From assembly GCA_938030835.1 (NCBI GenBank), contig CALHID010000249.1, positions 1-7,999 of the forward strand: DNA of 7,999 nt. The letters are read 5' to 3'. The position numbers and the translations under genes are program-made. Positions 1 through 6,575 of the stretch are shown here, one piece after another (position 1 is the stretch's first letter; the number at the start of each line of letters is the position of its first letter). This DNA comes from an uncultured Actinomyces sp. Its GTDB lineage: Bacteria > Actinomycetota > Actinomycetes > Actinomycetales > Actinomycetaceae. The notes beneath the pieces are model-generated. The model was given only the letters and a program-made list of their open reading frames with translations, ran no database searches and was not told the origin of the DNA.

Positions 1-1
1 C

Positions 2-592
2 TTTGTGACCGAAGGGTTGCTCTACGAATACACTTACCGCCGACCGATGTTGGCCTCCTACCGCCGCGGAATCGTGATTTCGGCTGTGATCATGTTTGTG
101 GGCATGGGCACGCTGCTCATTGCTCGCCACCCGGCGCTGCGCTCGCTGGGCGAAATCACGGTGCTGGGCATGGGCTGCGTGGTACTGGCCGCTGCGCTGT
201 TGCCGCCGTGGGTCTTCGGCAGAATGGTGCGCGAAGACCGCGGTCGATGGGCGATGCCTGTGACGCTGGGCGGCCTGTGGCGCAACGGGCTGGCGGCACT
301 GTGCGAAACGACGCTCGGGGTGGTGCTGTCGGTGTACGGATGGTGGTGCCTGGTGGTGCTGCGCGCCACGCCGAAACGCCGAGCGCGTTTCCGAATGGCG
401 GTGCACCGGGCGGCACGTTGGGCGGTGTGTCGACGTTGTGGTGTGGAGGTTGCGCTACCCGACGTGGCGGGTGAGCACCGAGAAGGGGGCGAACTGCTGG
501 TGGTGCCCGTGCACACGTGCAGCGACGCGCTGTTGTTGGCCGCCAGAAAGCTGCGAGGGATAGTGGTTCAGACGATCTCCCAAACCGACTAA
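2..592 (+). CDS. MMPL-family exporter C-terminus running into acyltransferase domain (partial, chimeric 3' end)
   Basis: The reading frame is open through the left edge, so the GTG at 5 is probably internal. Numbering from that GTG, residues 22-42 and 52-76 are hydrophobic helices with the motif HPALRSLGEITVLGM followed by LLPPWVF. This resembles the last two membrane helices of MMPL/RND-like exporters. Residues 95-118 form a further helix. Residues 125-179 look like the start of a lysophospholipid acyltransferase domain, ending in HTCSDALLLA where an HX4D-type motif would be expected. Single polypeptides joining MMPL exporter, acyltransferase and methyltransferase are known in Bacteroidales, where they accompany aryl-polyene or flexirubin-like lipid pathways; that assignment is from memory. 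Native sequence ends somewhere in 521-545. The last residues, to the stop at 592, are antisense read-through of the neighbouring ABC ATPase. The region is much more GC-rich than what follows. Confidence 0.6.
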   Translation, partial: FVTEGLLYEYTYRRPMLASYRRGIVISAVIMFVGMGTLLIARHPALRSLGEITVLGMGCVVLAAALLPPWVFGRMVREDRGRWAMPVTLGGLWRNGLAALCETTLGVVLSVYGWWCLVVLRATPKRRARFRMAVHRAARWAVCRRCGVEVALPDVAGEHREGGELLVVPVHTCSDALLLAARKLRGIVVQTISQTD

Positions 593-1012
593 TTCCAAGT
601 ACTCTTGGGCTTCCCGCGCAACTTCCTCCTTAGGACGCCCCAAGACCTGAATCGGGCCTTCCATAACATTCTCTAGAGCAGTCATGTGCGGGAAGAGGTT
701 GAACCGTTGGAAAACCATACCGATTTGCGAGCGCTGACTAGCAATTTGCTTGTCCGTTAGGTCATGCAGTACCCCCGTTGAGGGGTCTTTTCGGTATCCC
801 AAAAGCTCGCCATCAATGAAGATTTCCCCAGCAGAGATTGTCTCTAGCTGGTTGAGACAACGCAGTAGTGTTGACTTACCTGAGCCTGACGGGCCCATGA
901 TTACGCAGACCTCGCCGTTGGCGATATCGAGATCTATCCCGCGCAGGACGTGGAGGTCGCCGAAAAACTTATGGACTCCGCGGATTTGAATGAGCGCAGA
1001 CTGATCTGTCAT
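455..1012 (-). CDS. Polar amino-acid ABC transporter ATP-binding protein (3'-truncated by chimeric join)
   Basis: This is the cytoplasmic ATPase of a glutamine/polar amino-acid importer (GlnQ/HisP type). Visible motifs are Walker A GPSGSGKST at residues 40-48, the Q-loop glutamine at about 102 in MVFQRFNLFPHM, and the signature LSGGQQQRVA at 155-164. The family continues with IARAL, Walker B, D-loop and H-loop to about 240-250 residues. Here residues 165-185 are unrelated and the frame stops at 455. The native part is therefore 521-1012, and the product as written could not hydrolyse ATP. The start ATG overlaps the permease stop by four bases (ATGA), with GAGGT just upstream, indicating translational coupling. 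It is the last gene of the binding protein, permease, ATPase operon. The truncation is best explained by the assembly join at 521-545 rather than by a real pseudogene. Confidence 0.85.
   Translation of the reverse strand: MTDQSALIQIRGVHKFFGDLHVLRGIDLDIANGEVCVIMGPSGSGKSTLLRCLNQLETISAGEIFIDGELLGYRKDPSTGVLHDLTDKQIASQRSQIGMVFQRFNLFPHMTALENVMEGPIQVLGRPKEEVAREAQEYLELVGLGDRLNHYPSQLSGGQQQRVAARVHGHHQQFAPFSVLTRHVG
521..545. other. Chimeric junction between MMPL/acyltransferase gene and ABC ATPase gene
   Basis: Two convergent coding frames both make family sense in the same roughly 20 bases. On the plus strand 521-541 encodes SDALLLA of the acyltransferase-like domain. On the minus strand the same bases encode GQQQRVA of the ABC signature. 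Left of 521 the minus frame stops resembling an ABC ATPase: no Walker B, D-loop or H-loop follows. Right of about 545 the plus frame stops resembling an acyltransferase. Base composition also changes here. A short shared word joining two genomes during assembly is the simplest reading. Confidence 0.75.
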
Positions 1013-1905
1013 GGTGTTACCTCAATGAAAGTCGTATCTACAGACTGATTGTCAGGATCAAATCCTTTGCCGAAGTATGCTTCGATGTGGCTCTGGATCC
1101 ACATGAGGATACTGGTGACAACCAAGTACCAGATTGCAGCTGCAATAAGCAAAGGGATTGGCTGGAATAGTTCTTGTCCCTTTTGGTTCGCAACGAACGT
1201 TAGCTCAAGAGTGTAGGGGATTGCGCTGACCAGAGAAGTGGTCTTAAGCATCGAGATCGTCTCGTTACCAATGGGTGGGACAATCACTCTCATAGCTTGA
1301 GGCAAGATAATCCGACGGAAAATCTTCCCACGAGACATTCCCAGTGCCGTTGCCGCTTCCCATTGCCCCTTATCCACCGAGAGTAGCCCTGCGCGGATAA
1401 TTTCAGCAAGATAGGCGCCTTCGTTGAGCCCGAGACCGATAAATGCCATCCAAAATTGTGTGAACCACTCACGAGTCTCGAAGGAGAAGCCGAAATCTGT
1501 TCCTGGAATTCCCAAGCTAATTGTCTGGTAGAGAGTCGGTAGTAGCGACCAGAAAATCAGCTGCGTGTAAATAGGCGTTCCACGGAAGAACCAAATATAG
1601 GCAGAAGCTACACCGCGTAAAACGGGATTAATCGACTGGCGCATGATCGCCATAGTGATGGCGAGTACCGTACCAAGCGCCATGGATAAAACCGTCAAGA
1701 CGATCGTCATCATCAGGCCGGTGATGATCATTTTTGAAAAGAGCCATTTCCATACCACATCCCACCTAAATTGGGGGTTTGTGACAAGGATGTAGGCCAA
1801 TCCCAATGCCAAGAGCCCAACGATAATTGCACTGATCCAACGACCTAGGTGGAAGACAGGTCGGGACTGGATCAACTCAACCCCGTCTTTGGTCTTTTCG
1901 GACAT
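1009..1905 (-). CDS. Polar amino-acid ABC transporter permease
   Basis: This is the integral membrane subunit of a His/Glu/Gln/Arg-type amino-acid importer (BPD_transp_1 family), 298 residues. Hydrophobic segments lie near 22-41, 60-88, 100-122, 150-172 and 252-271. The FRGTPIYTQL motif (107-116) is typical of this permease family. The cytoplasmic EAA loop that docks on the ATPase starts at EAATALGM (183-190) and runs through LPQAMRVIVPP. The start ATG is preceded by AAGGAA about 8 bases upstream. The gene lies 35 bases after the binding-protein stop and its own stop overlaps the ATPase start. Only one permease gene is present, so it probably acts as a homodimer. Residues 1-20 form a polar cytoplasmic tail and the C-terminus (about 280-298) is acidic and polar. 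Substrate cannot be fixed beyond polar amino acids. Confidence 0.92.
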   Translation of the reverse strand: MSEKTKDGVELIQSRPVFHLGRWISAIIVGLLALGLAYILVTNPQFRWDVVWKWLFSKMIITGLMMTIVLTVLSMALGTVLAITMAIMRQSINPVLRGVASAYIWFFRGTPIYTQLIFWSLLPTLYQTISLGIPGTDFGFSFETREWFTQFWMAFIGLGLNEGAYLAEIIRAGLLSVDKGQWEAATALGMSRGKIFRRIILPQAMRVIVPPIGNETISMLKTTSLVSAIPYTLELTFVANQKGQELFQPIPLLIAAAIWYLVVTSILMWIQSHIEAYFGKGFDPDNQSVDTTFIEVTP

Positions 1906-1940
1906 AACGTGAATTCCTTAAAGATGCTAGCGACGAAATA

Positions 1941-2870
1941 TCAGACCTGAGGGTTAATTTCTGCGGTCTTAAGTGCGCCTTGGTTCGATCCGTAGGTTGC
2001 GAGGATCTTCTCAACGTATCCGTTGTCCATCAGGTACTGGACAGCTGCCTGGATGGCCTTCGTGAGTTGCTCGTTATCCTTAGGGACGATGATTCCCTGA
2101 GGTGCAGATTCAACGACATCTCCGACCTGCTCGAGCGAACCATCAGATTGCTCAATGGTGTAGCCAATAACGGGGGAGTCAGCAAGGGTTGCATCGTACT
2201 GGCCACTGGCGACACGCACGGCAATGTCAGTTTGAAGGTCGTGAGGCATGATCTTTACAGCCTTTTCACCCTTAGCGGTGCAGTCATTAGAGAGCTGAGT
2301 GATGTAGTCGAATTGGAAGGTTCCATTCTGGACACCAACAGTTGTTCCACATACGTGCGTTGGATCAAAGTTCTTGGGATTTCCCTTCGCAACTGCGAAA
2401 GCAGTACCAGTTTCGATGAAGCTGACCATGTTGACTTCCTTCTCACGATCTGCAGTGATCGTGAAGCCAGAAATGCCGATATCGAACTTCGAACCAAGCG
2501 AAGGAATAATTGTTGCGAATTCAGCGTGCTCCGTGGTTGCGCCCTTCAGGCCCATCACATGCGCGATTGCATCGGCCATATTGACGTCATAACCAGTGGG
2601 GGTAGTGCCATCTGACTTGAAGAACTCTGCCGGTGCATAGTCGATTGATGCGCCGTTCTTCAGCACTCCCGCTTTCTTGATGGACTCGGGAACCAATGCC
2701 TCGATTTCAGGGACAGCTTGGATCGATGAGGTATCGAAGCTGAGATTCGCTGTCTGAGAGGTGGATGCTGAACCATCTGCTGAAGGCTTTTCATCGGGGT
2801 TTGAGCAAGCTGCGATACCTGCTGCGCTCAGCACCAGAATGGATGGAATTGCAATAAGTTTTGTGTTCAT
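1941..2870 (-). CDS. Amino-acid ABC transporter substrate-binding lipoprotein
   Basis: This is the extracellular solute receptor (SBP_bac_3 family) of the importer encoded downstream, 309 residues. The start is placed at 2870 because AAGGAG sits about 8 bases upstream and the protein then begins MNTKLIAIPS with a typical signal peptide. The lipobox GIAAC puts the lipidated cysteine at residue 22, followed by a Ser/Asp-rich linker to the membrane. The fold signature is seen in VLKNGASIDYAPAEFF, TPTGYDVNMADAIA and FDIGISGFTITADREKEVNMVSF, the usual opening and hinge motifs of family 3 binding proteins. It is the first gene of the operon. The preceding region carries two inverted repeats that may control it. 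The ligand is probably a polar amino acid but cannot be read from sequence alone. Confidence 0.9.
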   Translation of the reverse strand: MNTKLIAIPSILVLSAAGIAACSNPDEKPSADGSASTSQTANLSFDTSSIQAVPEIEALVPESIKKAGVLKNGASIDYAPAEFFKSDGTTPTGYDVNMADAIAHVMGLKGATTEHAEFATIIPSLGSKFDIGISGFTITADREKEVNMVSFIETGTAFAVAKGNPKNFDPTHVCGTTVGVQNGTFQFDYITQLSNDCTAKGEKAVKIMPHDLQTDIAVRVASGQYDATLADSPVIGYTIEQSDGSLEQVGDVVESAPQGIIVPKDNEQLTKAIQAAVQYLMDNGYVEKILATYGSNQGALKTAEINPQV

Positions 2871-2959
2871 GATGTCTCTCCTTGAGTTCTGATGAAATAA
2901 GCATACATCAGAATGCATATTATGCATAAATTGATTGTTGGTGACTCCTCACACAAAAA
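2871..2959 (-). promoter_or_regulatory. Putative promoter/operator region of the amino-acid ABC operon
   Basis: This AT-rich gap between the DUF4191 terminator and the binding-protein start contains two symmetrical elements. TTCTGATG (2887-2894) and CATCAGAA (2906-2913) form a perfect 8-bp inverted repeat with an 11-base spacer. Adjoining it, ATGCAT occurs twice, 3 bases apart (2913-2927). A -10-like CATAAT lies on the minus strand within the second element, but no good -35 is spaced to match. The operon promoter must lie here because a terminator stands immediately upstream; the exact promoter is not resolved. Confidence 0.45.
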
Positions 2960-2995
2960 TTGAGGCCTGTGAACAACTTGGTTCACAGGCCTCAA
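2954..2995 (-). terminator. Rho-independent terminator after DUF4191 gene
   Basis: A perfect 15-bp stem (2960-2974 with 2981-2995) surrounds a 6-base loop. On the minus strand it is followed by a run of five T. It starts 9 bases beyond the DUF4191 stop and separates that gene from the ABC operon. Confidence 0.88.
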
Positions 2996-3003
2996 ATGAA
3001 AGA

Positions 3004-3699
3004 TCAGCGTCCGCGCAGTGCGCGTCGGTTGGGGCGCATCCTAGTTGGATCGATTCCTTTGGGAATCGGTGCAGATGTACGGTCCAGAGCGCTCAGGCGC
3101 TGGTTGACCAGAGGAACTTCATCGCGAGTTAGAGTCTTTTTGAGTGAGCGAAGTTCACGTTGAAGCTTTGCTAAACGAACCTGCCCCTCTTCGGTGCCAA
3201 CCTGAATGGTGGTGACGGTGACGTTGCGCATGATTCGCTGCGCCTTTTTGCGCTCCTGCTCAAGGAGCGAGCGAACACGGGAACTGGGACCTTCGGAGAT
3301 GAGCACAATGCCAGGACGGCCGATAAGACGCCAAACAAGATCCTGCTCGGGGTTCGCGGCGATTGGCTGTTGATTGGCAATCCAGCCACTGCGGATGCGG
3401 CTAATCACCATGTATACCTGGCCAACAGTCCCCTCGACCTGGGCATATGTTGCGCGTTCGGTAAGAGTCGACAAGATGATGGTCGAGATCAAAACACCGA
3501 TAAGCAGGCCGAGGAGGATGAGTGAGAACCAGCTACCGTGGATCAGCGCCGCAGCTAGAACTCCAAGCGCGGTTGCGACGACCGTAACGCCGATCATCAG
3601 CCAGCCAATCCAAGGATATGTACGGGCGGCAATTCGGTAAGCGTCCATCAGATTGTGATAGAAGCGCCGTTTTTTCTGGGGTGTGCTGTTTTCGCTCAT
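3004..3699 (-). CDS. DUF4191 family membrane protein
   Basis: This 231-residue protein has two adjacent membrane helices (about 32-53 and 57-77) between a short basic N-terminus and a long cytoplasmic tail. The tail contains GWIANQQPIAANPEQDLVWRLIGRPGIVLISEGP and a basic, helix-prone stretch (about 140-190). It ends MRPNRRALRGR. This layout matches the actinobacterial DUF4191 family, which has no established function and often sits near lipA/lipB and the lipoate-dependent E2 gene. The E2 catalytic domain two genes upstream fits that neighbourhood, although the lip genes are not in the window. The start ATG at 3699 has only a weak ribosome-binding site. The gene is flanked by a hairpin on each side, so it is probably transcribed alone. 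Confidence 0.82.
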   Translation of the reverse strand: MSENSTPQKKRRFYHNLMDAYRIAARTYPWIGWLMIGVTVVATALGVLAAALIHGSWFSLILLGLLIGVLISTIILSTLTERATYAQVEGTVGQVYMVISRIRSGWIANQQPIAANPEQDLVWRLIGRPGIVLISEGPSSRVRSLLEQERKKAQRIMRNVTVTTIQVGTEEGQVRLAKLQRELRSLKKTLTRDEVPLVNQRLSALDRTSAPIPKGIDPTRMRPNRRALRGR

Positions 3700-3739
3700 A
3701 ACGGGTCCATCTTAGCGGGTTTTTTGTCTGTCACAGAAT

Positions 3740-3778
3740 GTGAAAGGGGGTGTGGGGACCATTTGATCTCCACACCCC
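3740..3778 (-). terminator. Hairpin terminator after YagU-family gene
   Basis: A 9-bp GC-rich stem, GGGGTGTGG (3747-3755) with CCACACCCC (3770-3778), encloses a 14-base loop. On the minus strand it is followed by CCTTTCAC, a weak T-tract. It lies 16 bases beyond the YagU stop. Termination efficiency is uncertain because of the poor T-tract. Confidence 0.6.
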
Positions 3779-3794
3779 GATTCGCTTCGCTATC

Positions 3795-4373
3795 TCAACG
3801 AGTTGCTGCGGCCAAGGGGACCTCTGCATCGGGTTCGTGAGTGATGCGGTTACGTAGGTCGCGGCGAACAATTTCGATCGACCACATCCACACAATGTGT
3901 CCCAGTGCTTCTGAGAAATGCTCAGCCCAGCTCTGTCCGCCTTCAACCCAGGGGAAGGGGGATGGGACTGTTCCCATGAGAGGCATTAGGACGAGGTGGA
4001 ATCCGATCCAGACAAGCAGACCGAATGCGGCACCTTGCCAGAGCTTAATTCCAGGGAAATATTCCGCGACAATGCAGTAGAAGAGTGCAAAGACAATCGC
4101 GAAGGAGAAGTGGATGATGAAAGAATAAATCGGCAGGTTATCGTTTCCGTTGAAAGAAACTGTTGTGTGAACCTGATCGGGGGTCATCCCGAGCTGCTCG
4201 AGGAGCATCTGTGGCGGGGTTGTTGCGTTGCGCTCGGGGGTACGAGGCGGGAAAGGAACTTCCCATCCGAACTTGACGATTGCGGAGAAGAGTCCGCCGA
4301 TTACGCCAGCAACTGTGGCTGCGCCAATGCGACGGCGTTTGGGATCAGTCTTCTTAAAAAGGTTTTTGAACAT
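3795..4373 (-). CDS. YagU family (DUF1440) inner membrane protein
   Basis: This 192-residue protein has about four membrane segments (17-34, 83-102, 114-134 and 155-169). The most telling motif is IVKFGWEVPFPPRTPERNATTPPQ at residues 32-55: the GWE, PPRTPERNAT and NPP-like elements are shared with Escherichia coli YagU, which has been linked to acid resistance. The length is close to the roughly 200 residues of the family. The N-terminus is strongly basic (KNLFKKTDPKRRR) and cytoplasmic by the positive-inside rule. The start at 4373 has only AAAG upstream, so initiation is probably weak, and the leader carries two hairpins. A hairpin follows the stop. Family assignment is fairly secure; a role in acid or general stress tolerance in this organism is only inferred. 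Confidence 0.82.
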   Translation of the reverse strand: MFKNLFKKTDPKRRRIGAATVAGVIGGLFSAIVKFGWEVPFPPRTPERNATTPPQMLLEQLGMTPDQVHTTVSFNGNDNLPIYSFIIHFSFAIVFALFYCIVAEYFPGIKLWQGAAFGLLVWIGFHLVLMPLMGTVPSPFPWVEGGQSWAEHFSEALGHIVWMWSIEIVRRDLRNRITHEPDAEVPLAAATR

Positions 4374-4391
4374 CTTTAGGCATTTCTATCG

Positions 4392-4446
4392 ATACTGCAG
4401 AGTATGGATACCGAGGACGTCGCGAGGCGACGTAACCTCGTGTATC
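4392..4446 (-). repeat. Two inverted repeats in the leader of the YagU-family gene
   Basis: The larger element is a long imperfect hairpin. GATAC-CGAGG-ACGTCGC (4407-4423) pairs with GCGACGT, then AA, CCTCG, T and GTATC (4427-4446), with a 3-base loop, giving 17 base pairs. Next to it ATACT (4392-4396) pairs with AGTAT (4401-4405) around a 4-base loop. They lie 19-73 bases upstream of the YagU start. No T-tract follows on the minus strand, so a simple terminator is unlikely; a regulatory leader or operator is possible. Confidence 0.5.
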
Positions 4447-4510
4447 GGTTGACAGTCTCTCACCTTTGAACGTAGATCGCTAGGCCGTGGGCTTGTTGAT
4501 GACAAGGTGA

Positions 4511-4547
4511 AATAAAAGTGGTGGGCAAGCTTAGGCTTGCCCACCAC
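4511..4547 (-). terminator. Rho-independent terminator after the E2 gene
   Basis: A perfect 13-bp stem, GTGGTGGGCAAGC (4518-4530) with its complement at 4535-4547, encloses a TTAG loop. On the minus strand TTTTATTT follows. It lies 20 bases beyond the E2 stop codon. Confidence 0.88.
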
Positions 4548-4567
4548 AGTGATGAAATTGGTGAGGT

Positions 4568-6355
4568 TTACAGGCCGAGTTCTGACTCGAATGCAGCTTC
4601 CTCAAGTCGGCGCTTCACATCCATGAGGAAACGGGATGCGTCTGCGCCGTCAACCAGACGGTGATCGTAGGACAATGAGAGATAAACCATTGAACGGATC
4701 GCGATCGAATCGTTGCCGAGTTCGTCCTTAACAACCACCGGGCGCTTCACGATCGTGCCCACGCCCATGATTGCGGTTTCCGGCATGTTGAGCACTGGAG
4801 TATCGAAGAGCGCGCCACCCGAACCTGTGTTCGTGATGGTGAAGGTTGAACCCGAAAGCTCATCAGCGCCGATCGTTGCCGACCGTGTACGTGCAGCAAG
4901 ATCGTTGATTGAACGCGAAACGTCGGCGATTGACATTTCCTGGGCGTTCTTGATGACCGGGGCCAGCAGGCCGCGCTCCGTATCTACCGCGATGCCAATG
5001 TTCTCGTGATCGAAGTACGTTACTTCCTTGTCATTGATCGTTGCGTTGACCTTGGGGTGGAAGCGCAGTGCTTCGGTCGCAGCCTTGACGAAGAAGGGGA
5101 GGAAAGTCAGCTTGGTGTTCTCGCGCTGAACAAATGCGTCCTTTGCACGCGCACGCAGAGCGGCAATCTTCGTAACGTCGACTTCGATAATAGTGGTGAG
5201 CTGGGCAGCGGTTGCGAGTGACTCGACCATGCGGCGGGCGATAGTCTGGCGCAAACGCGACATCTTCTCAGTGGTTCCGCGAAGCGGTGATGCCTCGCGG
5301 CCGGAGAAGACATTGTCGCCAGGGGCTACTGCTACGGCGGCCTGAGGTGCTGCGCTGGCTGCAGGAGCTGCAGGAGCTGCTGGAGCTGGGGCTGCTACTG
5401 GTGCTGCAACAGGAACAGCAACAGGTGCTGCTGCAGGAGCAGCGGTTGCTGCTGGTGCGGTTGGAGCAACTGGTGCTGGAGCTGCATAAGTAGCGGCTGC
5501 GCCATCACGAGGATCGTTAATGAATGGTGGCAGTGGATCGTTGCTCTGTCCCCATGCAGCAACGTTGAACTGACGCATCCAAAGAGCGATTGCGTTCTGC
5601 ATAAGAAGCATAACGATAAGACCAACAACGTGACCAATATAGCCAATAATCAGGAAAATTGGTCCCATCTGAATGACGCTGCGTGCAAGCAGAGCAAGCA
5701 TAATAAGACCAACCTGGCTCTGGTCGGTAACGTTCTGAGTTCTTGCAATGGTTAAAGCCTGAGTGCCAATGTTAACAATCATGCTAATTGCAGCGCTACC
5801 GCCGATGATGCCCATAATAAGTGAGGTAACAATGCCAAGTACAATGCCCATACCAAAGATACGGAACAGACCGCCCATGTCATGCTTGATCATCTCAAAG
5901 ATGTTCTTAAAAGCAAAACCTGCAGAGATGCGACCATAAACTGATGCGCGAACCTGAATAACATTGATGCACAGTGGATACACAAATGCTGCAACAATAA
6001 AGACTGGGATAAGAATCAGATTGATAACTGGAATGAAAGAAAGAATTCCCGTTGCAATGCTGTATACCAGACCAAAGGCAAGTGCAATAACAACTGCCTT
6101 GAAGCCGGTAACAATATAGGTACCAAACTTAAGGTCTTTCTGCTTTGGACCAGCGTTGATGCCCCATGCAGTTACGCGTGCAGTCTCAAGTGCATAGCCA
6201 ACAAGTGCAAGAATTCCGACAACTGGAATAAGACCAAACAGAGCCATAATAAGGACAGGCTTCCACCAACCCTTTTCCAGAGTCAGAAGTGCCCAGGAGC
6301 GTGCAAAGTAGCGATCGCGCCTGTAGCCATTCAACTCATCTGCTGAAACAGCCAT
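4568..6355 (-). CDS. Chimeric ORF: DUF4013 membrane domain joined to dihydrolipoamide acyltransferase (E2) catalytic domain
   Basis: As read, this is one 595-residue frame, but it combines two unrelated proteins. Residues about 355-595 are the E2 catalytic (acyltransferase) domain of a 2-oxo acid dehydrogenase complex, which moves an acyl group from lipoamide to CoA. Visible marks are LRGTTEKMSRLRQTIARRMVES, FTITNTGSGGALFDTPVLN and the active-site SYDHRLVDGADASRF with His565 and Asp569. The ending ESELGL resembles actinobacterial SucB/DlaT, which can serve the pyruvate or 2-oxoglutarate complex. The lipoyl domain(s) and the peripheral-subunit-binding domain that must precede it are absent. 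Residues 1-285 are a DUF4013 membrane domain. The two meet in an Ala/Pro-rich linker whose low-complexity DNA could mislead an assembler. The start at 6355 has a GGGGAG ribosome-binding site. E2 identity is secure; a genuine natural fusion is unlikely. Confidence 0.85.
   Translation of the reverse strand: MAVSADELNGYRRDRYFARSWALLTLEKGWWKPVLIMALFGLIPVVGILALVGYALETARVTAWGINAGPKQKDLKFGTYIVTGFKAVVIALAFGLVYSIATGILSFIPVINLILIPVFIVAAFVYPLCINVIQVRASVYGRISAGFAFKNIFEMIKHDMGGLFRIFGMGIVLGIVTSLIMGIIGGSAAISMIVNIGTQALTIARTQNVTDQSQVGLIMLALLARSVIQMGPIFLIIGYIGHVVGLIVMLLMQNAIALWMRQFNVAAWGQSNDPLPPFINDPRDGAAATYAAPAPVAPTAPAATAAPAAAPVAVPVAAPVAAPAPAAPAAPAASAAPQAAVAVAPGDNVFSGREASPLRGTTEKMSRLRQTIARRMVESLATAAQLTTIIEVDVTKIAALRARAKDAFVQRENTKLTFLPFFVKAATEALRFHPKVNATINDKEVTYFDHENIGIAVDTERGLLAPVIKNAQEMSIADVSRSINDLAARTRSATIGADELSGSTFTITNTGSGGALFDTPVLNMPETAIMGVGTIVKRPVVVKDELGNDSIAIRSMVYLSLSYDHRLVDGADASRFLMDVKRRLEEAAFESELGL
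5324..5503 (-). repeat. Ala/Pro-rich low-complexity linker containing the second chimeric junction
   Basis: Residues about 285-344 are almost entirely Ala, Pro and Val, written as reiterated GCA/GCT and CCA/CCT codons. The GCTGCAGGAGCTG-type words are repeated on the plus strand near 5355-5390. Both E2 linkers and the tails of DUF4013-type proteins can be Ala/Pro-rich, so this is where two genomes could share a word long enough to be joined. The exact breakpoint cannot be fixed by eye. Confidence 0.65.
5504..6355 (-). other. DUF4013 membrane domain (N-terminal part of the chimeric ORF)
   Basis: Residues 1-284 of the frame begin MAVSADELNGYRRDRYFARSW and carry several hydrophobic segments (about 33-55, 82-125, 165-200, 215-257). 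The stretch before the linker is ALWMRQFNVAAWGQSNDPLPPFINDP. This matches DUF4013 proteins, common in Coriobacteriia, as remembered from family character; no function is established. Many codons end in A or T, unlike the E2 half. It lies just downstream of the two tRNA-Ser genes on the same strand, and its own C-terminus is probably lost at the join. Confidence 0.7.
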
Positions 6356-6474
6356 TTAACTCTCCCCTCGTGTCAAAAAAGATGACATCGAATTACAAAG
6401 CCTAAACATTCTATATAAAATCGAAAAATAAATATATCTTTATTGGTAACAATTAATCAAATGAAAATGTTAAA
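6356..6474 (-). promoter_or_regulatory. AT-rich gap between tRNA-Ser(CGA) and DUF4013 gene, probable promoter
   Basis: This gap is strongly AT-rich and holds no gene. On the minus strand it contains a -10-like TAGAAT but no matching -35, and the ribosome-binding site GGGGAG before the ATG at 6355. No clear terminator for the tRNA is seen, so read-through into the DUF4013 gene is possible. Confidence 0.35.
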
Positions 6475-6565
6475 TGGCGGAGGAGGAGGGATTCGAACCC
6501 TCGTACCCCTAGAAGGGGTAAACGGTTTTCGAGACCGCCGCATTCAACCACTCTGCCACCCCTCC
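6475..6565 (-). tRNA. tRNA-Ser (anticodon CGA)
   Basis: The 91-base gene has a complete class II cloverleaf. The acceptor stem GGAGGGG pairs with CTCCTCC with one G-T wobble. The anticodon loop is CTCGAAA with the anticodon CGA at 6531-6529. A long variable arm (TACCCC with GGGGTA) is typical of serine tRNAs. The T-arm is GAGGG-TTCGAAT-CCCTC, the discriminator is G, and CCA is encoded. It decodes UCG. Confidence 0.96.
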
Positions 6566-6575
6566 GAAGGGTGAA

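Noticed and set aside
58..516. Minus-strand Ser/Thr/Arg-rich frame opposite the MMPL-like gene
   Set aside because: Low-complexity composition typical of antisense frames in GC-rich DNA; the plus frame has recognisable MMPL motifs.
2871..2927. Upstream start for the binding protein (MHNMHSDV...)
   Set aside because: It would place a non-signal-like extension before a clean lipoprotein signal peptide, and the AAGGAG site points to 2870.
2935..3163. Plus-strand small frames opposite the DUF4191 end and terminator
   Set aside because: They run through the terminator hairpin and antisense to a well-supported gene.
3841..4452. Plus-strand frames opposite the YagU-family gene
   Set aside because: They are antisense shadows; the minus frame has clear family motifs and membrane helices.
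5287..5646. Leucine/glutamine-rich open frames on both strands across the Ala/Pro linker
   Set aside because: They are out-of-frame shadows of the reiterated Ala/Pro codons.
4568..6355. A genuine membrane-anchored E2 enzyme as a new system
   Set aside because: No lipoyl or subunit-binding domain is present, codon style differs between halves, and the join lies in low-complexity Ala/Pro DNA; a chimeric assembly explains it better.
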